From contig OX326958.1 in NCBI GenBank assembly GCA_946800325.1, positions 13,172,992-13,236,991 of the forward strand: a stretch of 64,000 nt of DNA, written 5' to 3'. The translations under genes and the position numbers were made by a program. The notes under the pieces are model-generated. The model worked only from the letters and a program-made list of their open reading frames with translations, searched no databases and was not told the origin of the DNA. This document shows, in pieces, positions 23,811 through 38,576 of this stretch (its first letter is position 1; each line of letters opens with the position of its first letter). Source of the stretch: Luzula sylvatica (Eukaryota > Streptophyta > Magnoliopsida > Poales > Juncaceae).

Positions 23811-26452
23811 CTAGATAACTAACTAAATAACTAACTAATGAACTAACTAACTATCTTCTTACATACATATTAACTAACTAACTAACTAACTAACTAACTT
23901 CCTACGTACCCACAAACTAAGTAACTAACTAAATAAATAAATAACACACTAAATAACTACTAGCTATTTAACTAACTAACTAACTAAATAAATGACAAAC
24001 TAATTAACTAACTAATTAACTAACTAACTAATTAACTAACGAAATAAAAAAACTGACTAACTAACTATCTACCTTCGTACATACCCACTAACTAACTAAC
24101 TTACTAATTAACTAATTAACTAACTACTAGTTAACCAACTAACTAACTAACTAACTAACTAATTAACTAATTAACTAATTAACAAACTAACGAAATAACT
24201 AAATAACTATCTTCCTACATACCTATTATCTAACTAACTAACTAACTAATGAACTAACTACCTTCCTACATACCCACTAACTAACTACCTACCTACCTTC
24301 CCACTAACTAACTAACTGACTATCTAACTTACTAAATTACTAACTAGCTAACTAATTAACTACTAGATAACTAACAAACTAACTAACTAAATAACTAACT
24401 AGTTAACTGACTAAATAACTAACTAACTGACTACGAGATAACTAACTAACTAACTAGCTAAATAACTAACTAACTAACTAACTAACTACAAATTAGCTGA
24501 CAAAATATCTAACTAACTAATTACTAGACAACTAACATAATAACTAACTAATTTACTAACTAACTATCTTCCTAAATCCCTATTAACTAACTAACTACCT
24601 AACTACCTACCTTCCTACATACCCCCCAACTAACTAACAAACCAAATAAATAACTAACCAGCTAACTACAAGCTAACTAACTCACAAACTAACTAACTAA
24701 CTAACTAACTAATTAACTAACTAATGACCTAACTAACTAACTAACTAACTATCAGACTAACTAACTAATTAACTAATTAACTAACTAAAAAATTAACTAA
24801 CTATCTAACTGACTAACTACCTACCTAGATATATACATATTGATTAACTAACTAACTCACTAACTAACTTGCTACTAGCTAACTAACTAACTAACTAACT
24901 ACATAACTAACTGATTAACTAACTAACTAACTAACTAACTAATTAACTAACTATCTAACTAACTAACTAACTAACTAACAACCTTCTTACATAGTTACTA
25001 ACTAACTAACTAACTACCTACTAGCGAATTAACTAACTAACTAACTGACTAACTACCTACCTCCTTACATACATATTGACTAACTAACTAACTAACTAAC
25101 TAATTAACTAACTAACTAACTACCGAACTAAATAACTAACTTACTTAGTAACTAACTAACTACTAGCTAACTGAACAAATAACTAACTAACTAACTAACT
25201 ACTAGATAACTAACTAAATAACTAACTAATTAACTAACTAATTATCTTCCTACAGACAGATTAACTAACTAACTAACTAACTTACTGTCAACCTTCCTAC
25301 ATACTCACTAACTAAGTAACTATCTAAATAAATAAATAACTAACTAAATAACTACTAGCTATTTAACTAACTAACTAACAAAAGAACTAACTAATTAACT
25401 AACTAACTAGTTACCTTCGTACATACCCACTAACTATCTAACTTACTAACTAACTAATTGACTAACTAATTAATGACCTAATTAACTAACTAACTAACTA
25501 ACTATATAACTAACTAATTAACTAACTAACTAACTAACTAACTAACTACTAGCTAACTAACTAACTAATTAACTAACTAACTTACTAACAAACTACCTTC
25601 ATACATACCTATTAACAAACATACTAATTACCTTTCTAACTAACTAACTAACTAACAAACAAATTAACTAACTAACTAACTAACTTCCTACATACCCACC
25701 GACTAACCAACTAACTAACTAACTTACTACCTTTCTAACTAAATAACTAACTAGCTAACTAACTAACTACTATCTAGATAACTTACTAACTAACTAACTA
25801 ACTAAATAACGAACTAACTAACTAACTACTAGCTAGCTGAAAAAATAACTAACTAACTAATCAATTAATAACTAACATAATAACTAACTAATTTACAAAC
25901 TAACTATCTTCTTAAAAACCTACTAACTAGCTAACTAACTAACTACATTCCCACATACCCACCAACTAACTAACTAAATAAATAAATAACCATCTAACTA
26001 CTAGCTAACTAACTAAATAACTACCTAAATAACTAACTGATGACCTAACTAACTAACTAACTAACTACTAGATAACTAACTAACCGACTGACTAACTAAC
26101 TAACTAAATAACTAATTCACTAACTAACTAATTAACTAACTAACTAACTAACTAACTAACTACTAGATAACTAATTAACTAGCTTACTATCTTCCAACAT
26201 ACCCACTAACTAAGTAACTAACTAAATAAATAAATAACAAACTTAATAACTACTAGCTATTTCACTAACTAACTAACTAAAGAATTAACTAACTAATTAA
26301 TTAACTACCTAACTAACTAATTGACTAATTAACTAACAAATTAGCTAACTAACTAGCTACCTTCGTACATACCCACTAACTAACTAACTTACTAACTAAC
26401 TAATTAACTAACTAATTAATGAACTAATTAACTAACTAACTAACTAACTAAA

Positions 26453-26494
<42 letters not shown>

Positions 26495-27665
26495 CTAGCT
26501 AACCAAATAACTAGTTAACTAACTAACTTACTAAGTAACTACCATCATACATTCCTATTAACTAACGAACTAACTAAATTTCTAACTAACTAACTAACAA
26601 ACTAACTAACTAACTAACTAAATAACTAAATAACTAACAAACTAATCAACTAATCAACAAACTAACTAAATAATTGAATAATTATCTTCCTACATACACC
26701 TATTAACTAACTAACTAACTAACTACCTTCCTATATACCCACTAACTAACTAACAAACTACCTTCCCACTAACTAACTAACTAACTATCTAACTAACTAT
26801 ATAACTAACTTGCTAACTAACTAACTACTAGATAACTAACAAACTAACTAACTAAATAACTAACTAACTAACTGACTAACTAACTAACTAACTACTAGCT
26901 AGCTGACAAAATAACTAACTAATTAACTACTATATTACTAACATAATAACTAACTAATTTACTAACTAACTATCTTCTTAAATACCTATTAACTAACTAA
27001 CTAACTAACTACCTTCCTACATACCCACCAACTAACGAACTAACTAAATAAGAAGCTAACCAGCTAACTACTAGCTAACTACTAACTAACTAACTAACTA
27101 AATAACTAATTGATGACATAACTAACTAACTAGCTTCTAGATGAATAACTAACTAACTAACTGACTAACTAACTAATTAACTAACTGATTAACTAACTAA
27201 TTAACTAACTATCTAACTAACTAACTAACTAACTACCTTGATACATACATATTGATTAACTAACTAACTCACTAACATAATAACTAACTAACTAACTACT
27301 AGATAACAAACATAATAACTAACTAACTAACTAACTACCTTCCGTCATACCCACCAACTAACTAACTAACTAAATAAATAAATAGCTAACCAGCTAACTA
27401 CTAGCTAACTACTAACTAACTAAATAACTAAATAACTAATTGATGACCTAACTAACTAACTAGCAACTAGATAACTAACTAACTAACTGACAAATTAACT
27501 AACTAACTAACTAACTAATTAACTAACTAATTAACTAACTATCTAACTAACTAACTAACTACCTTGATACATACATATTGATTAACTAACCCACTAACTA
27601 ACTAACTCACTAACTAACTAACTACTAGCTAACTAACTAAGTATCTAACTAAATAACAAACTGAT

Positions 27666-27697
<32 letters not shown>

Positions 27698-28378
27698 AAC
27701 CTTCTTACATACTAACTAACTAACTAACTAACTACAAGCTAATTAACTAACTCACTAACTAGTTATTAATTAACTAACTAATTAAATAACTAACTAACTA
27801 ACAAATTACTAGCTAACTAACTAACTTACTAACTACCTAACAAATTAATGACTAAATAACTATTAACTAACTAACTTACTAACTAACTACCTTCATACAT
27901 ACCTGTTAACTAACAAACTAACTACCTTTCTAACTAACAAAATACCTTCCTACATACACCTATTAACTAACTAACTAACTAACTAACAAACTACCTTCCC
28001 ACTAACAAACTAACTAACTATCTAACTAACTAAATAACTAACTACCTTACTAACTAACTAACTAACTAACTAACTACTAGCTAACTGAATAAATAACATA
28101 CTAACTAACTAACTAACTAACTACTAGATAACTAACTAAATAACTAACTAATAAATTAACTAAGTATCTTCCTACATACATATTAACAAACGAAATAACT
28201 AACTAACTAACTAACTTACTAACTACCTTCCATTATATACCCACTAACTAACTAAGTAACTAACTAAATAAATATATAAATAACTAACTACATAACTACT
28301 AGCTATTTAACTAACTATCTAAATAAATAAATAAATAACTAATTAACTAACTATGTATCTTCCTACATACATATTAAC

Positions 28379-28415
<37 letters not shown>

Positions 28416-29724
28416 TACTAACTACCTTCCTACATACCCACTAACTAAGTAACTAACTAAATAAATATATAAATAACTAACTACACAACTACTAGCTATT
28501 TAACTAACTATCTAACTAAACAAAAAACTAACTAATTAACTACCAAACTAACTACACAACTACTAGCTATTTAACTAACTATCTAACTAAACAAAAAACT
28601 AACTAATTAACTACCAAACTAACTAATTAACTAACTAGCTACCTTCGTACATACCCACTAACTAACTAACTTACTAAATAACTAATTAACTAACTAATTA
28701 ATTAACTAATTATCTGACTAACTACTACTTAAATAACTAACCAACTAACTAACAAAATAACTAACTAACTAATTAACTGACTAACTAACTACCTTCATAC
28801 ATACCTATTAACTAACTAACTAACTAACTAACTAACAAAATTAACTAATCAACAAACTAACTAAATAACTAAATAACTATCTTCCTACATACTAACTAAC
28901 TAACTAACTAACTAACTACCTACCTACCTTCCTACATACCCACTAACTAACTAACTAACTACCTTACCGCTAACTAACTAACTATCTATCTAACTAAATA
29001 ACTAACTAGCTAACTAACTAACTACTAGATAACTAACAAACTAACTAACTAAATTACTAACTAGTTAACTAACTAAATAACTAACTAACTAACTACTAGA
29101 TAACTAACTAACCAAATAACTAAGTAACTAACTAACTAACTACTAGCTAGCTGACTAAATAACTAACTAACTAATTAATAGATAACTAACATAATAACTA
29201 ACTAATTTACTAACTAACTATCTTCTTAAATACCTATTACCTAAATAACTAACTAACTAACTACATTCCCATATACCCACCAACTAACTAACTAACTAAA
29301 TAAATCAATAACTAGCCAGCTAACTATTAGCTAACTAACTAACTAACTAACTAACTAAATAACTAACTGACGACCAAACTAACTAATTCACTAACTAACT
29401 AATTAACTAACTATCTAACTAACTAACTAACTACTTTGATACATACATATTGATTAACAAACTAACTCACTAAATAACTAACTGATGACCTAACTAACTA
29501 ACTAACTAAATAACTAACTGATGACCTAACTAACTAACTAACTACTAGATAACTAAATAACTAACTGACTAACTAACTAACTAACTAATTCACTAACTAA
29601 CAAATTAACTAACTATCTAACTAACTAACTAACTACTTTGATACATACATATTGATTAACAAACTAACTCACTAACTAACTACTAGCTAACAAACTAAGT
29701 AACTAACTAAATAACTAACTGATG

Positions 29725-29758
<34 letters not shown>

Positions 29759-30800
29759 TTAACTAACTATCTAACTAACTAACTAACTAACTAACTTCTT
29801 ACAAACGAACTAACTGACTAACTAACTACTTGCTAATTAACTAACTAACTAACTAACTACCTTCTTACATACATATTGACTAACAAACTAACTAACTAAC
29901 TAATTAACTAACTAACTAAATAACTAACTTACTAACTTGCTAACTAACTAACTAACAAACTACTAGCTGCATGAATAAATAACTAACTAGCTACTAGATA
30001 ACTAACTAAATAACTAACTAATTAACTAACTAACTATCTTCCTACATACATATTAAAGAAGGAACTAACTAACTAACTAACTTACTAACTACCTTCCTAC
30101 ATACCCACTAACTAAGTAACCTACTAAATAAATAAATAACTGACTAAATAACTACTAGCTACTTAACTAACTAACTAAATAAATAACTAGCTAATTAACT
30201 AACTAGCTAACTAATTAACTAACTAATTAACAAATTAACTAACTAATTAGTTACCTTCGTACATACCCACTAACTAACTAACTTACTAACTAACTAATTA
30301 ACTAAATAATTAATTTACTAATTATCTAACTAACTACTAGTTATCTAAATAACTATCTAACTAATTAACTAACTAACTAACTAACTTACTACCTTCCTAC
30401 ATATCCGCCAACTAACTAACTAACTAATTAAATAAATAACTAACATGCTAACTACTAGCTAACTCACTAACTAACTATATCTAACTAAATAGCTAACTGA
30501 TGACCTAACTAACTAACTAACTACTAGATAACTAACTAACTAACTGACTAACTAACTAACTAACTAATTAACTAACTTACTAATTAACTAACTATCTAAC
30601 TAACTCACTACCTACCTTGATACATACATATTGATTAACTAACTAAGTCACTAACTACCTAACTACTAGCTAACTAACTAACTAACTAACTAAATAACTG
30701 ACTGATTAACTAACCAACTAATTAACTATCTATCTATCCGACTCACTAACTAACAACCTTCTTACATACTAACTAACTAACTAACTAACTACTAGCTAAT

Positions 30801-30834
<34 letters not shown>

Positions 30835-31464
30835 CATTCTTACATACATATTGACTAACTAACTAACTAATTAACCAATTAACTAACTAACTAACTAACT
30901 AATTAACTAATTTACTAACTAACTAACTAACTAACTAACGACTAGCTAACTAAATAAATAACTAACTAACTAACTAACTAACTAACTTACTAAATAACTA
31001 CTAGATAACAAACTAAATAACTAACTAATTGACTAACTAACTATCTTCCTACATACATATTAACTAACTATCTAACTAACTAACTAACTAACTTACAAAC
31101 TACCATCCAACATACCCACTAAGTAAGTAACTAACTAACTAAATAACTAAATAACAACTAGCTATTTGACTAATTAACTAACTAAATAAATAACTAACTA
31201 AGTAACTGATGACCTAACTAACTAACTAACTCCTAGATAGCTAACTAACTAACTGAATAACTAACTAACTAACTAATTAACTAACTATCTAACTAACTAA
31301 CTAACTAACTACCTTGATACATACATATTGATTAACTAACTAACTCACTAACTAACTACTGGCTAACTAACTAAGTAACTAACTAAATAACTAACTCATT
31401 AACGAACTAACTAACTAATGAACTAATTATCTAACTATCTAAATAACTAACAACCTTCTTACAT

Positions 31465-31496
<32 letters not shown>

Positions 31497-31998
31497 CTAG
31501 CTAATTAACTAACTAACTAATTATATACCTACCATTTAACATACATATTGACTAACTAACTAACTAACTAACTATTTAACTATCTAACAAACTAACTAAC
31601 TAACTAACTAACTACTAGCTACCTGAATAAATAACTAACTAACTAACTAACTTACTTACTACTAGATAACTAACTAAATAACTAACTAATTAACTAATCT
31701 AACTATCTTCCTACATACATATTAACTAACTAACTAACTAACTAATTAACTAACTAACTAACTAACTACCTTCCAACACACCCACTTACTAAGTAACTAA
31801 TTAAATAAATAAATAACTAACTAAATAACTACTAGCTCTTTAACTAACTAACTAAATAAATATCAAACTAATTAACTAACTAACTAACTATCTAATTAAC
31901 TAACTAACTAACAAATTAACTACCTAACTAACTATCTTCGTACATACCCACGAACTAACTAAGTTACTAACTAACTAATTAACTAACTACCTACTAGT

Positions 31999-32045
<47 letters not shown>

Positions 32046-32163
32046 AAAACTAACTAATTAACTAACTAACTAACAAACTACTAGCTAACTAACTAACTAG
32101 TTAACTATCTAACTTACTAACTAACTACCTTCATACATACCTAAGAACTAACTAACTAACTAA
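19736..32163 (-). repeat. (CTAA)n satellite, inverted block, right part
   Basis: This is a direct continuation of 7861-10596 after the retrotransposon; the first five bases are the right copy of the CTAAC target duplication. Degenerate CTAA is punctuated by CCTTCGTACATACCCAC (20300, 21020, 22630, 24075, 25415, 26370, 28640, 30255, and as TCTTCGTACATACCCAC near 31935), CTTGATACATACATATTGATTAAC (several places from 21985 on), TATCTTCTTAAATACC and CCTTCTTACATAC words. The order mirrors the forward blocks. No gene can be read in it. Confidence 0.96.
28481..28622. repeat. 71-bp perfect tandem duplication inside the satellite
   Basis: Two adjacent copies start CTACACAACTACTAGCTATT at 28481 and 28552. 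I see no difference between the copies, so this is a young event compared with the surrounding degenerate array. Confidence 0.85.
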
Positions 32164-32635
32164 CTAAGTATGAAGGTAGTTAATTAGTTTGTTAGTTAGT
32201 TATAAAGGTAGTTAGTTTGTAGTTAATATGTATGTATGAAGGTAGTTAGTTAGTAAGTTAGTTAGGTAACTAGTTAGTTAGTTAGTTAGTACTTAGTTCG
32301 TTATTTAGTTAATTAGTTAGTAATTTAATTAGTTAGTTAGTTAGTTAGTTAGTTAAGTAGTAGTTAGTTAGTTAATTAGTTAATTAATTAGTTAGTTCAA
32401 TAGATAGAAGTTATTTAGTTAATTAGTTAATTAGTTAATTAGTTAGTTATTTATTTAGTTCGTTAGTTAGTTAAATAGATAGTAGTTATTTAGTTAGTTA
32501 TTTATTTATTTAGTTAGTTACTTAGTTAGTGGGTATGTAGGAAGTTAGTTAGTTAGTTAATTAGTTAGTTAGTTAGTTAATATGTATGTAGGAAGATAGT
32601 TAGTTAATTAGTTAGTTATTTAGTTAGTTATCTAG

Positions 32636-32677
<42 letters not shown>

Positions 32678-32832
32678 TTTATTCCATTAGCTAGTAGTTA
32701 GTTAGTTAGTTAGTTAGTAAGTAAGTTAGTTAGTCAGTTAGTTAGTTAGTTAGTTAGATAGTTAGTTAGGTAATATGTATGTAAGAAGGTAGTTAGTCAC
32801 CTAGTTTGTTAGTTAGTTAGTTAATTCGCTAG

Positions 32833-32864
<32 letters not shown>

Positions 32865-34113
32865 ATGTAATAAGGTTGTTAGTTAGTTAGTTAGTTTGTT
32901 AGATAGTTAGTTAATTAGTTTGTTAGTGAGTTAGTTAATCTGTTAGTTATTTAGTTAGTTAGTTAGTGAGTTAGTTAGTAAATCAATATGTATGTATCAA
33001 GGTAGTTAGTTAGTTAGTTAGATAGTTATTTAGTTTGTTAGTTAGTCAATTAGTTAGTTAGTTAGTTAGTTAGTTAGCTAGTTATCTAGTTGTTAGTTAG
33101 TTCGTTAGGTCATCAGTTAGTTTTTTAGTTCGTTAGTTAGTTAGTTAGCTAGTTATCTAGTTGTTAGTTAGTTCGTTAGGTCATCAGTTAGTTTTTTAGT
33201 TCGTTAGTTAGTTAGTTAGCTAGTAGTTATGTGGTTAGTTATTAAGTTAGTTAGTTAGTTAGTTTGTTTGTGGGTATGTAGGAAGGTAGTTAGTTAGTTA
33301 ATAGGTATTTAAGAAGATAGTTAGTTCGTAAATTAGTTAGTTATTATGTTAGTTATCTTGTAATTAGTTAGTTAGTTATTTTGTCAGCTAGCTAGCAGTT
33401 AGTTAGTTATTTATTTAGTTAGTTAGTTAGTCATCTAGTAGTTAGACGTTAGTTATTTAGTTAGTTAACTAGTTAGTTATTTAGTTAGTTTGTTAGTTAT
33501 CTAGTAGTTAGTTAGTTAGCTAGTTAGTTATTTAGTAAGTTAGATAGTTAGTTAGTTAGTTAGTGGGAAGGTAGGTAGTTAGTTAGTTAGTTAGTTAGTT
33601 AATAGGTATGTAGGAAGATAGTTATTTAGTTAGTTTGTTAATTAGTTCAATTGTTAGTTTGTTAGTTAGTTAGTTAGTTAGAAAGGTAGTTAGTTTGTTA
33701 GTAGATAGGTATGTATGAATGTAGTTAGTTAGTAAGTTAGTTAGTTAACTAGTTAGTTAGTTAGCTAGTAGTTTGTTAGTTTGTTAGTTAGTTAATTAGT
33801 TAGTTATTTAGTTAATTAGTTAGTTAGTTAGTTAGTTAACTAGTAGTTAGTTAGTAAATTAGTTAATTAATTAGTTTGTTAACTAGTTAGTTAGTAAGTT
33901 TGTTAGTTATTGGGTGTGTACGAAGGTAGCTAGTTAGTTAGGTAATTTGTTGGTTCATTAGTTAATTAGTTAGTTAGTTAGTTAGTTAATTAGTTAGTTA
34001 TTTATTTATTTAGTTAGTTAGTTAAATAGCTAGTAGTTATTTAGTTAGTTATTTATTTAGTTAGTTAGTTAGTTAGTTCCTGCGTATGTAGGAAGGTAGT
34101 TAATAAGTTAGTA

Positions 34114-34146
<33 letters not shown>

Positions 34147-35566
34147 ATATGTGTGTAGGAAGATAGTTAGTTAGGTAATTAGTTAGTTATTTAGTTAGTT
34201 ATCTAGAAGTTAGTTAGTTAGTTAGTTAGTTTGTTCGTTATTTATTCAGTTAGCTAGTTGTTAGTTAGTAGTTAGTTAGTTAGTTAGTAAGTTAGTTAGT
34301 TAGTTAGTTAGTTAACAAGTTATTTATTTAGTTAGTTTGTTTATTTAGTTATCTAGTAGTTAGTGAGTTAGCTAGTTAGTTATTTAGTTAGTTAGATAGT
34401 TAGTTAGTTAGTGGGAAGGTAGTTAGTTAGTTAGTTGGTGGATATGTCGGAAGGTACTTAGTTGGTTAGTTAGTTAGTTAGTTAGTTAGTAAAGTTAATA
34501 CGTATGTAGGAAGATAGTTATTTTGTTAGTTTGTTAATTAGTTAATTAGTTAGTTAGTTAGTTATTTAGTTATTTTATTACTTAGTTAGTTAGAAAGGTA
34601 GTTAGTTAGTTAGTTAATAAGTATGTATGAAGGTAGTTGGTTAGTAAGTTAGATAGTTAACTAGTTAGCTAGTTAGATAGTAGTTTGTTAGTTAGTCAGT
34701 TAGTTAATTAGTTAGTTATTTAGTTAGTCAAATAGTAGTTAGTTAGTTATTTAGTTAATTAATTAGTTAGTTAATTACTTAGTTAGTAAGTTAGTTAGTT
34801 AGTGGGTATGTACGAAGGTAGCTAGCTAGTTAGTTAATTTGTTAGTTAGTTAGTTAAATAGTTAGTTATTTATTTGTTTAGTTAGTTAGTTAAATAGCTT
34901 GTTGTTATTTAGTTAGTTATTTATTTAGTTTGTTAGTTACTTAGTTAGTGCGTATGTAGGATGGTAGTTAGTAAGTTAGTTAGTTAGTTAGTTAATATGT
35001 ATATAGGAAGACAGTTAGTTAGTTAATTAGTTAGTTATTTAGTTAGTTATCTAGTAGTTAGTTAGTTAGTTAGTGAGTTCGTTATTTATTCAGTTAGCTA
35101 GTAGTTAGTTAGTAGTTAGTTAGTTAGTTAGTTAATTAGTTAGTTAGTTAGTCAATATGCATGTAAGAAGGTAGTTAGTAGTTAGTTATTTAGTTAATTA
35201 GCTAGTAGTTAGTTAGTTAGTTAGTTAGTATGTAAGAAGATTGTTAGTTAGTTAGTTAGTTAGATGGCTAGTTAATTAGTTAGTTAGTTAGTTGATCAGT
35301 TAGTTATTTAGTTAGTTACTTAGTTAGTTAGCTAGTAGTTAGTTAGTTAGTGAGTTAGTTAGTTAATCAATATGTATGTATCAAGGTAGTTAGTTAGTTA
35401 GTTAGTTAGATAGTTAGATAATTAGTTAGTTAATTAGTTAGTTAATTGGTTAGTCAGTTAATTAGTTAGTTATCTATTAGTTAGTTAGTTAGTTACTTAG
35501 CTCAACAGTTAGTTATTTAGTTAGTTAGTTAGTTATTTAGCTAGTAGTTGGCAAGTTAGTCATTTA
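32164..35566 (+). repeat. (TTAG)n higher-order satellite, forward block
   Basis: Orientation flips back to TTAG at about 32160, within CTAACTAACTAAGTATGAAGGTAG. The word order is W-like: TATGAAGGTAG, GGGTATGTAGGAAG, CAATATGTATGTATCAAGG, AATAGGTATTTAAGAAGATAG (33301), GGGTGTGTACGAAGGTAGC (33911), GGGTATGTACGAAGGTAGC (34803), CAATATGTATGTATCAAGG (35370). It ends where a CACTA terminus begins. Confidence 0.95.
33075..33220. repeat. 72-bp tandem duplication inside the satellite
   Basis: The segment with GTTATCTAGTTGTTAG, TTCGTTAGGTCATCAG and GTTTTTTAGTTCG occurs twice in tandem at a 72-base step with no visible difference. Confidence 0.8.
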
Positions 35567-36222
35567 CACTACTACAAAAAATGCAATTAGGGACAAACGT
35601 GTTTAGTCCCTAAAACCCCGTCTGGAGTCGTTGTAGATCTTTAGGGACTATATTTAGTCGTTATGGCTTTGTCATAACAGGCCCGACGCAACAAATCAGG
35701 GTGACACATTTTTTTTTGTATTTAGTCTCAATAAGACACCTTTCTTGGGACAAGATTAATTTCCAATTTTTTCCCCCGTTTTCTGGGGTAGTCCCTGAAG
35801 ATGAACTTTCAGTGTTGAACTATGGTCGTGGAAAATGTTCTTTATGGGACTAAATATGGTCCTCAATTATTGTTGTTTTGTGACTAGGTTTTGTTTCTGA
35901 ATATTCACTTTATGGGACAAATGTTTGCTTCTGAAGATATATTATATTTAGTTAAATTTTGTCCTTGTTATGTTGTTTCTGTGACTAGCTGTTATCTCTA
36001 AATATGATATTAATGTGACAAACGTTAGTTCTTGAATGTACTATTTTGTGAATGATATTGGTGTCTGAATGGTTCTTTCTGTGACTAAACTTAATTCCTG
36101 GATATTATACTTCTGTGACGAGACTCTTTTAGTCCCTTAAAACAACATATATTATAATATTAATTAATAAAATATGAAAATAAAATTTTCACCATTTAAA
36201 TAAAACAAAAATATCTCAAGAT
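35567..36222 (+). repeat. CACTA family A, left terminal inverted repeat
   Basis: It starts CACTACTACAAAAAATGC. About 650 bases match the reverse complement of 48800-49454 with scattered differences, including the inner TTTTAGTCCCTTAAAACAAC and the following AT-rich part. Repeated short GGGAC / TGTGAC / TAGTC words look like the sub-terminal transposase-binding repeats of CACTA elements. Weaker inverted similarity continues to about 36270. Confidence 0.9.
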
Positions 36223-36314
36223 ACGTTTAATGTTAATGACACTAACTCGAGTACTACAAAAATAACATTCATGTATTGTCTTCAAAAACAAAAGAAAAAA
36301 ACAATATTAAATTA

Positions 36315-36638
36315 TCATCTTGCATCATCTTTATCTTCATTAGGATCTTCTTCTCTATTCAAAAGCCCGATTTCGATAAGTTCCTCTTGATAGCTTATAC
36401 CGGTACAATAATCTTGTTGATATGCTTCATCGCCGACTAACACGTCCTCTTCAATTGAAGTATCGTCAATTGAATTAAGCAAAGACGGATCAAAAAAATG
36501 TCGTTGATGTGCCTTTTGCACCACTCGCCAATCCCCTCCCAACTTCGTATCACGGACATAAAAAACTTGAATAACTTGATTTGCCAGGATAAATGGGTCA
36601 TCGTTATACCAAGTTCTACTAATATTTATACGTAATAT
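36315..36638 (-). pseudogene. CACTA transposase C-terminal fragment (DUF4216-like)
   Basis: The minus-strand reading from 36638 to the stop at 36315 gives ISRTWYNDDPFILANQ, VIQVFYVRDT, DWRVVQKAHQRHFFD and then an acidic tail (EEDPNEDKDDAR). The block 'DDPFILA.Q..QVFYV.D......WRVV' is the signature of the DUF4216 domain at the end of TNP2-type En/Spm transposases. Upstream the frame hits a TGA at 36639-36641. I find no tnp2 core upstream, so only the last exon remains. It reads toward the nearest transposon end, as expected for the 3' end of a transposase gene. Confidence 0.75.
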
Positions 36639-37467
36639 TCAGAAAGATAACTAAAATATCCAAAATGCCCATGAGGAATTGAATTCTGGAAAACCAAAAA
36701 GAACAAAAATTAAAAAGTAGAATGATTATTGTGAGTAAAATAATGAACTAACTATTTACTGAGAATCTTGATTTTGAGAACGAAAGAACGCGAAGTGGAG
36801 AAGAACGGTTTTTTCTCGGCCAGTCGAACGTCTCTTGCACAGAGCCTCCAAACCTCGACGCCGAACTGAGATGGAATCCCTTTCGCATTTTCTCTGCTCA
36901 ATCTGCTAAAATAAAAAATAAAAACATGTAGAGATACTGAATTTCACAAAATAGTCCTGAAATTTTTGAAACATAAATTGAATATATCATAAATAAGACC
37001 CTGTAATTTTCAGAACCACCATAACCACAAATTCTATATTTTTCATGCTCCCAACAACAAAAATCCATCAGTGAAAGCTTCTGTACCATCACAACATAGT
37101 AAATTTTTTACAATTTGCAAATAAAACCCTGTAATTTTTAATTTTGCAAAGCATAACCTTCGTTATTGTAATAAGTTCATAAATGTGCAATTCATATGAA
37201 CCCTGCAATTTCTATACCAGCACATTATCATAATTTCTCATCACACCTTCTTTATTGTAAAAAAATCATATGAACCCTTTCATTATTGTAAAAACAACCC
37301 TTAATTAATTCAAGAAAATGCTTAATCATAAATGTACAATTCAGATTAGGTAATGCATTTAATCAAAAAAAAGGTTAGGTAATGCACTAATTCTTATTAA
37401 CAATTAACATTTTACAAAGGCATAAAAGTCATAAGAAAAATACTTACTGAAGGGGAAGATGCCTCTT

Positions 37468-37941
37468 TGCAAAACCCTACAATCCCAAGGAACAAAACCG
37501 AACACATAGAGAGGACATTTCATAAACTAGACCTTGCTTTACTGGATACTCCCAAATTGACCCTACATTTTTGCAAATTTGCATATCAACCCATCACCAG
37601 TACAATAGGACGTATTGTAAAAACTAATTATGTTTGACTGTGAAATAAAAGAGAGAACTATAACGATATTTTGTTCAAATAACAAATCAGGAATCACTGC
37701 TAATTGCAAAACCCTACAATCCCAAGGAACAAAACCGAACACATAGAGAGGACATTTCATTAACTAGACCATGCTTTACTGGATACTCCCAAATTGACCC
37801 TACATTTTTGCAAATTTGCATATCAACCCATCACCAGTACAATAGGACGTATTGTAAAAACTAATTATGTTTGACTGTGAAATAAAAGAGAGAACTATAA
37901 CGATATTTTGTTCAAATTACAAATCAAGAATCACTGCTAAT
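37468..37941. repeat. 237-bp tandem duplication
   Basis: Two adjacent copies start TGCAAAACCCTACAATCCC at 37468 and 37705. They differ at only a few positions (for example CATAAACTAGACCTTG against CATTAACTAGACCATG), so the duplication is much younger than the surrounding decay. Confidence 0.9.
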
Positions 37942-38576
37942 TGGACGAGACTACAAATTCAGGAATTAAGAGTACTATAATCTCAGGAATAACATTTCTA
38001 ATTGTAAAAACTACAACTCATGAATTAAGAGCATTTTAGCTATAAAGTGAACTAAAATACAACATATCAGAGCCGAATAAATCGTGCAGAATCACAATAA
38101 AACATGCAGAATCACAATAGAAATCAAATTACTAACAAAAAGAGAGGGAATCAAAGCTAGGACTAATGATATAGAGGAGACCTGATATTAAGTCCAATAT
38201 TTGCTGATTTTGGAGTGGCGATAATGAAATGGCGCCCAATTTTTTGGTACCTGCAAATGTGAACGTCGTCGACAAGGTAAATTCCCAAGAAAAGAATGTA
38301 TAGTTTTTGCTATACGAATTCTGAAACTATTACGCGTCTGACAAAATATACCCAAAAACTTTAATACCAATTAATAAAGTATTAACATAAATCAATTACC
38401 TACATGAGTTTATCATCTTCGGGTATCCATCCATTTGCAGAAATCGAGGCAACTTGATTAAAAAACATTTTTATTCTCGACAACTCCCTCTCAGGCACCT
38501 TCTTCTTCTCCTAAATAACCAGAGATGACTTGAAACTCGTTATCCCGTTTCTTGCCCTAAATAACCAGTCAAAAAA

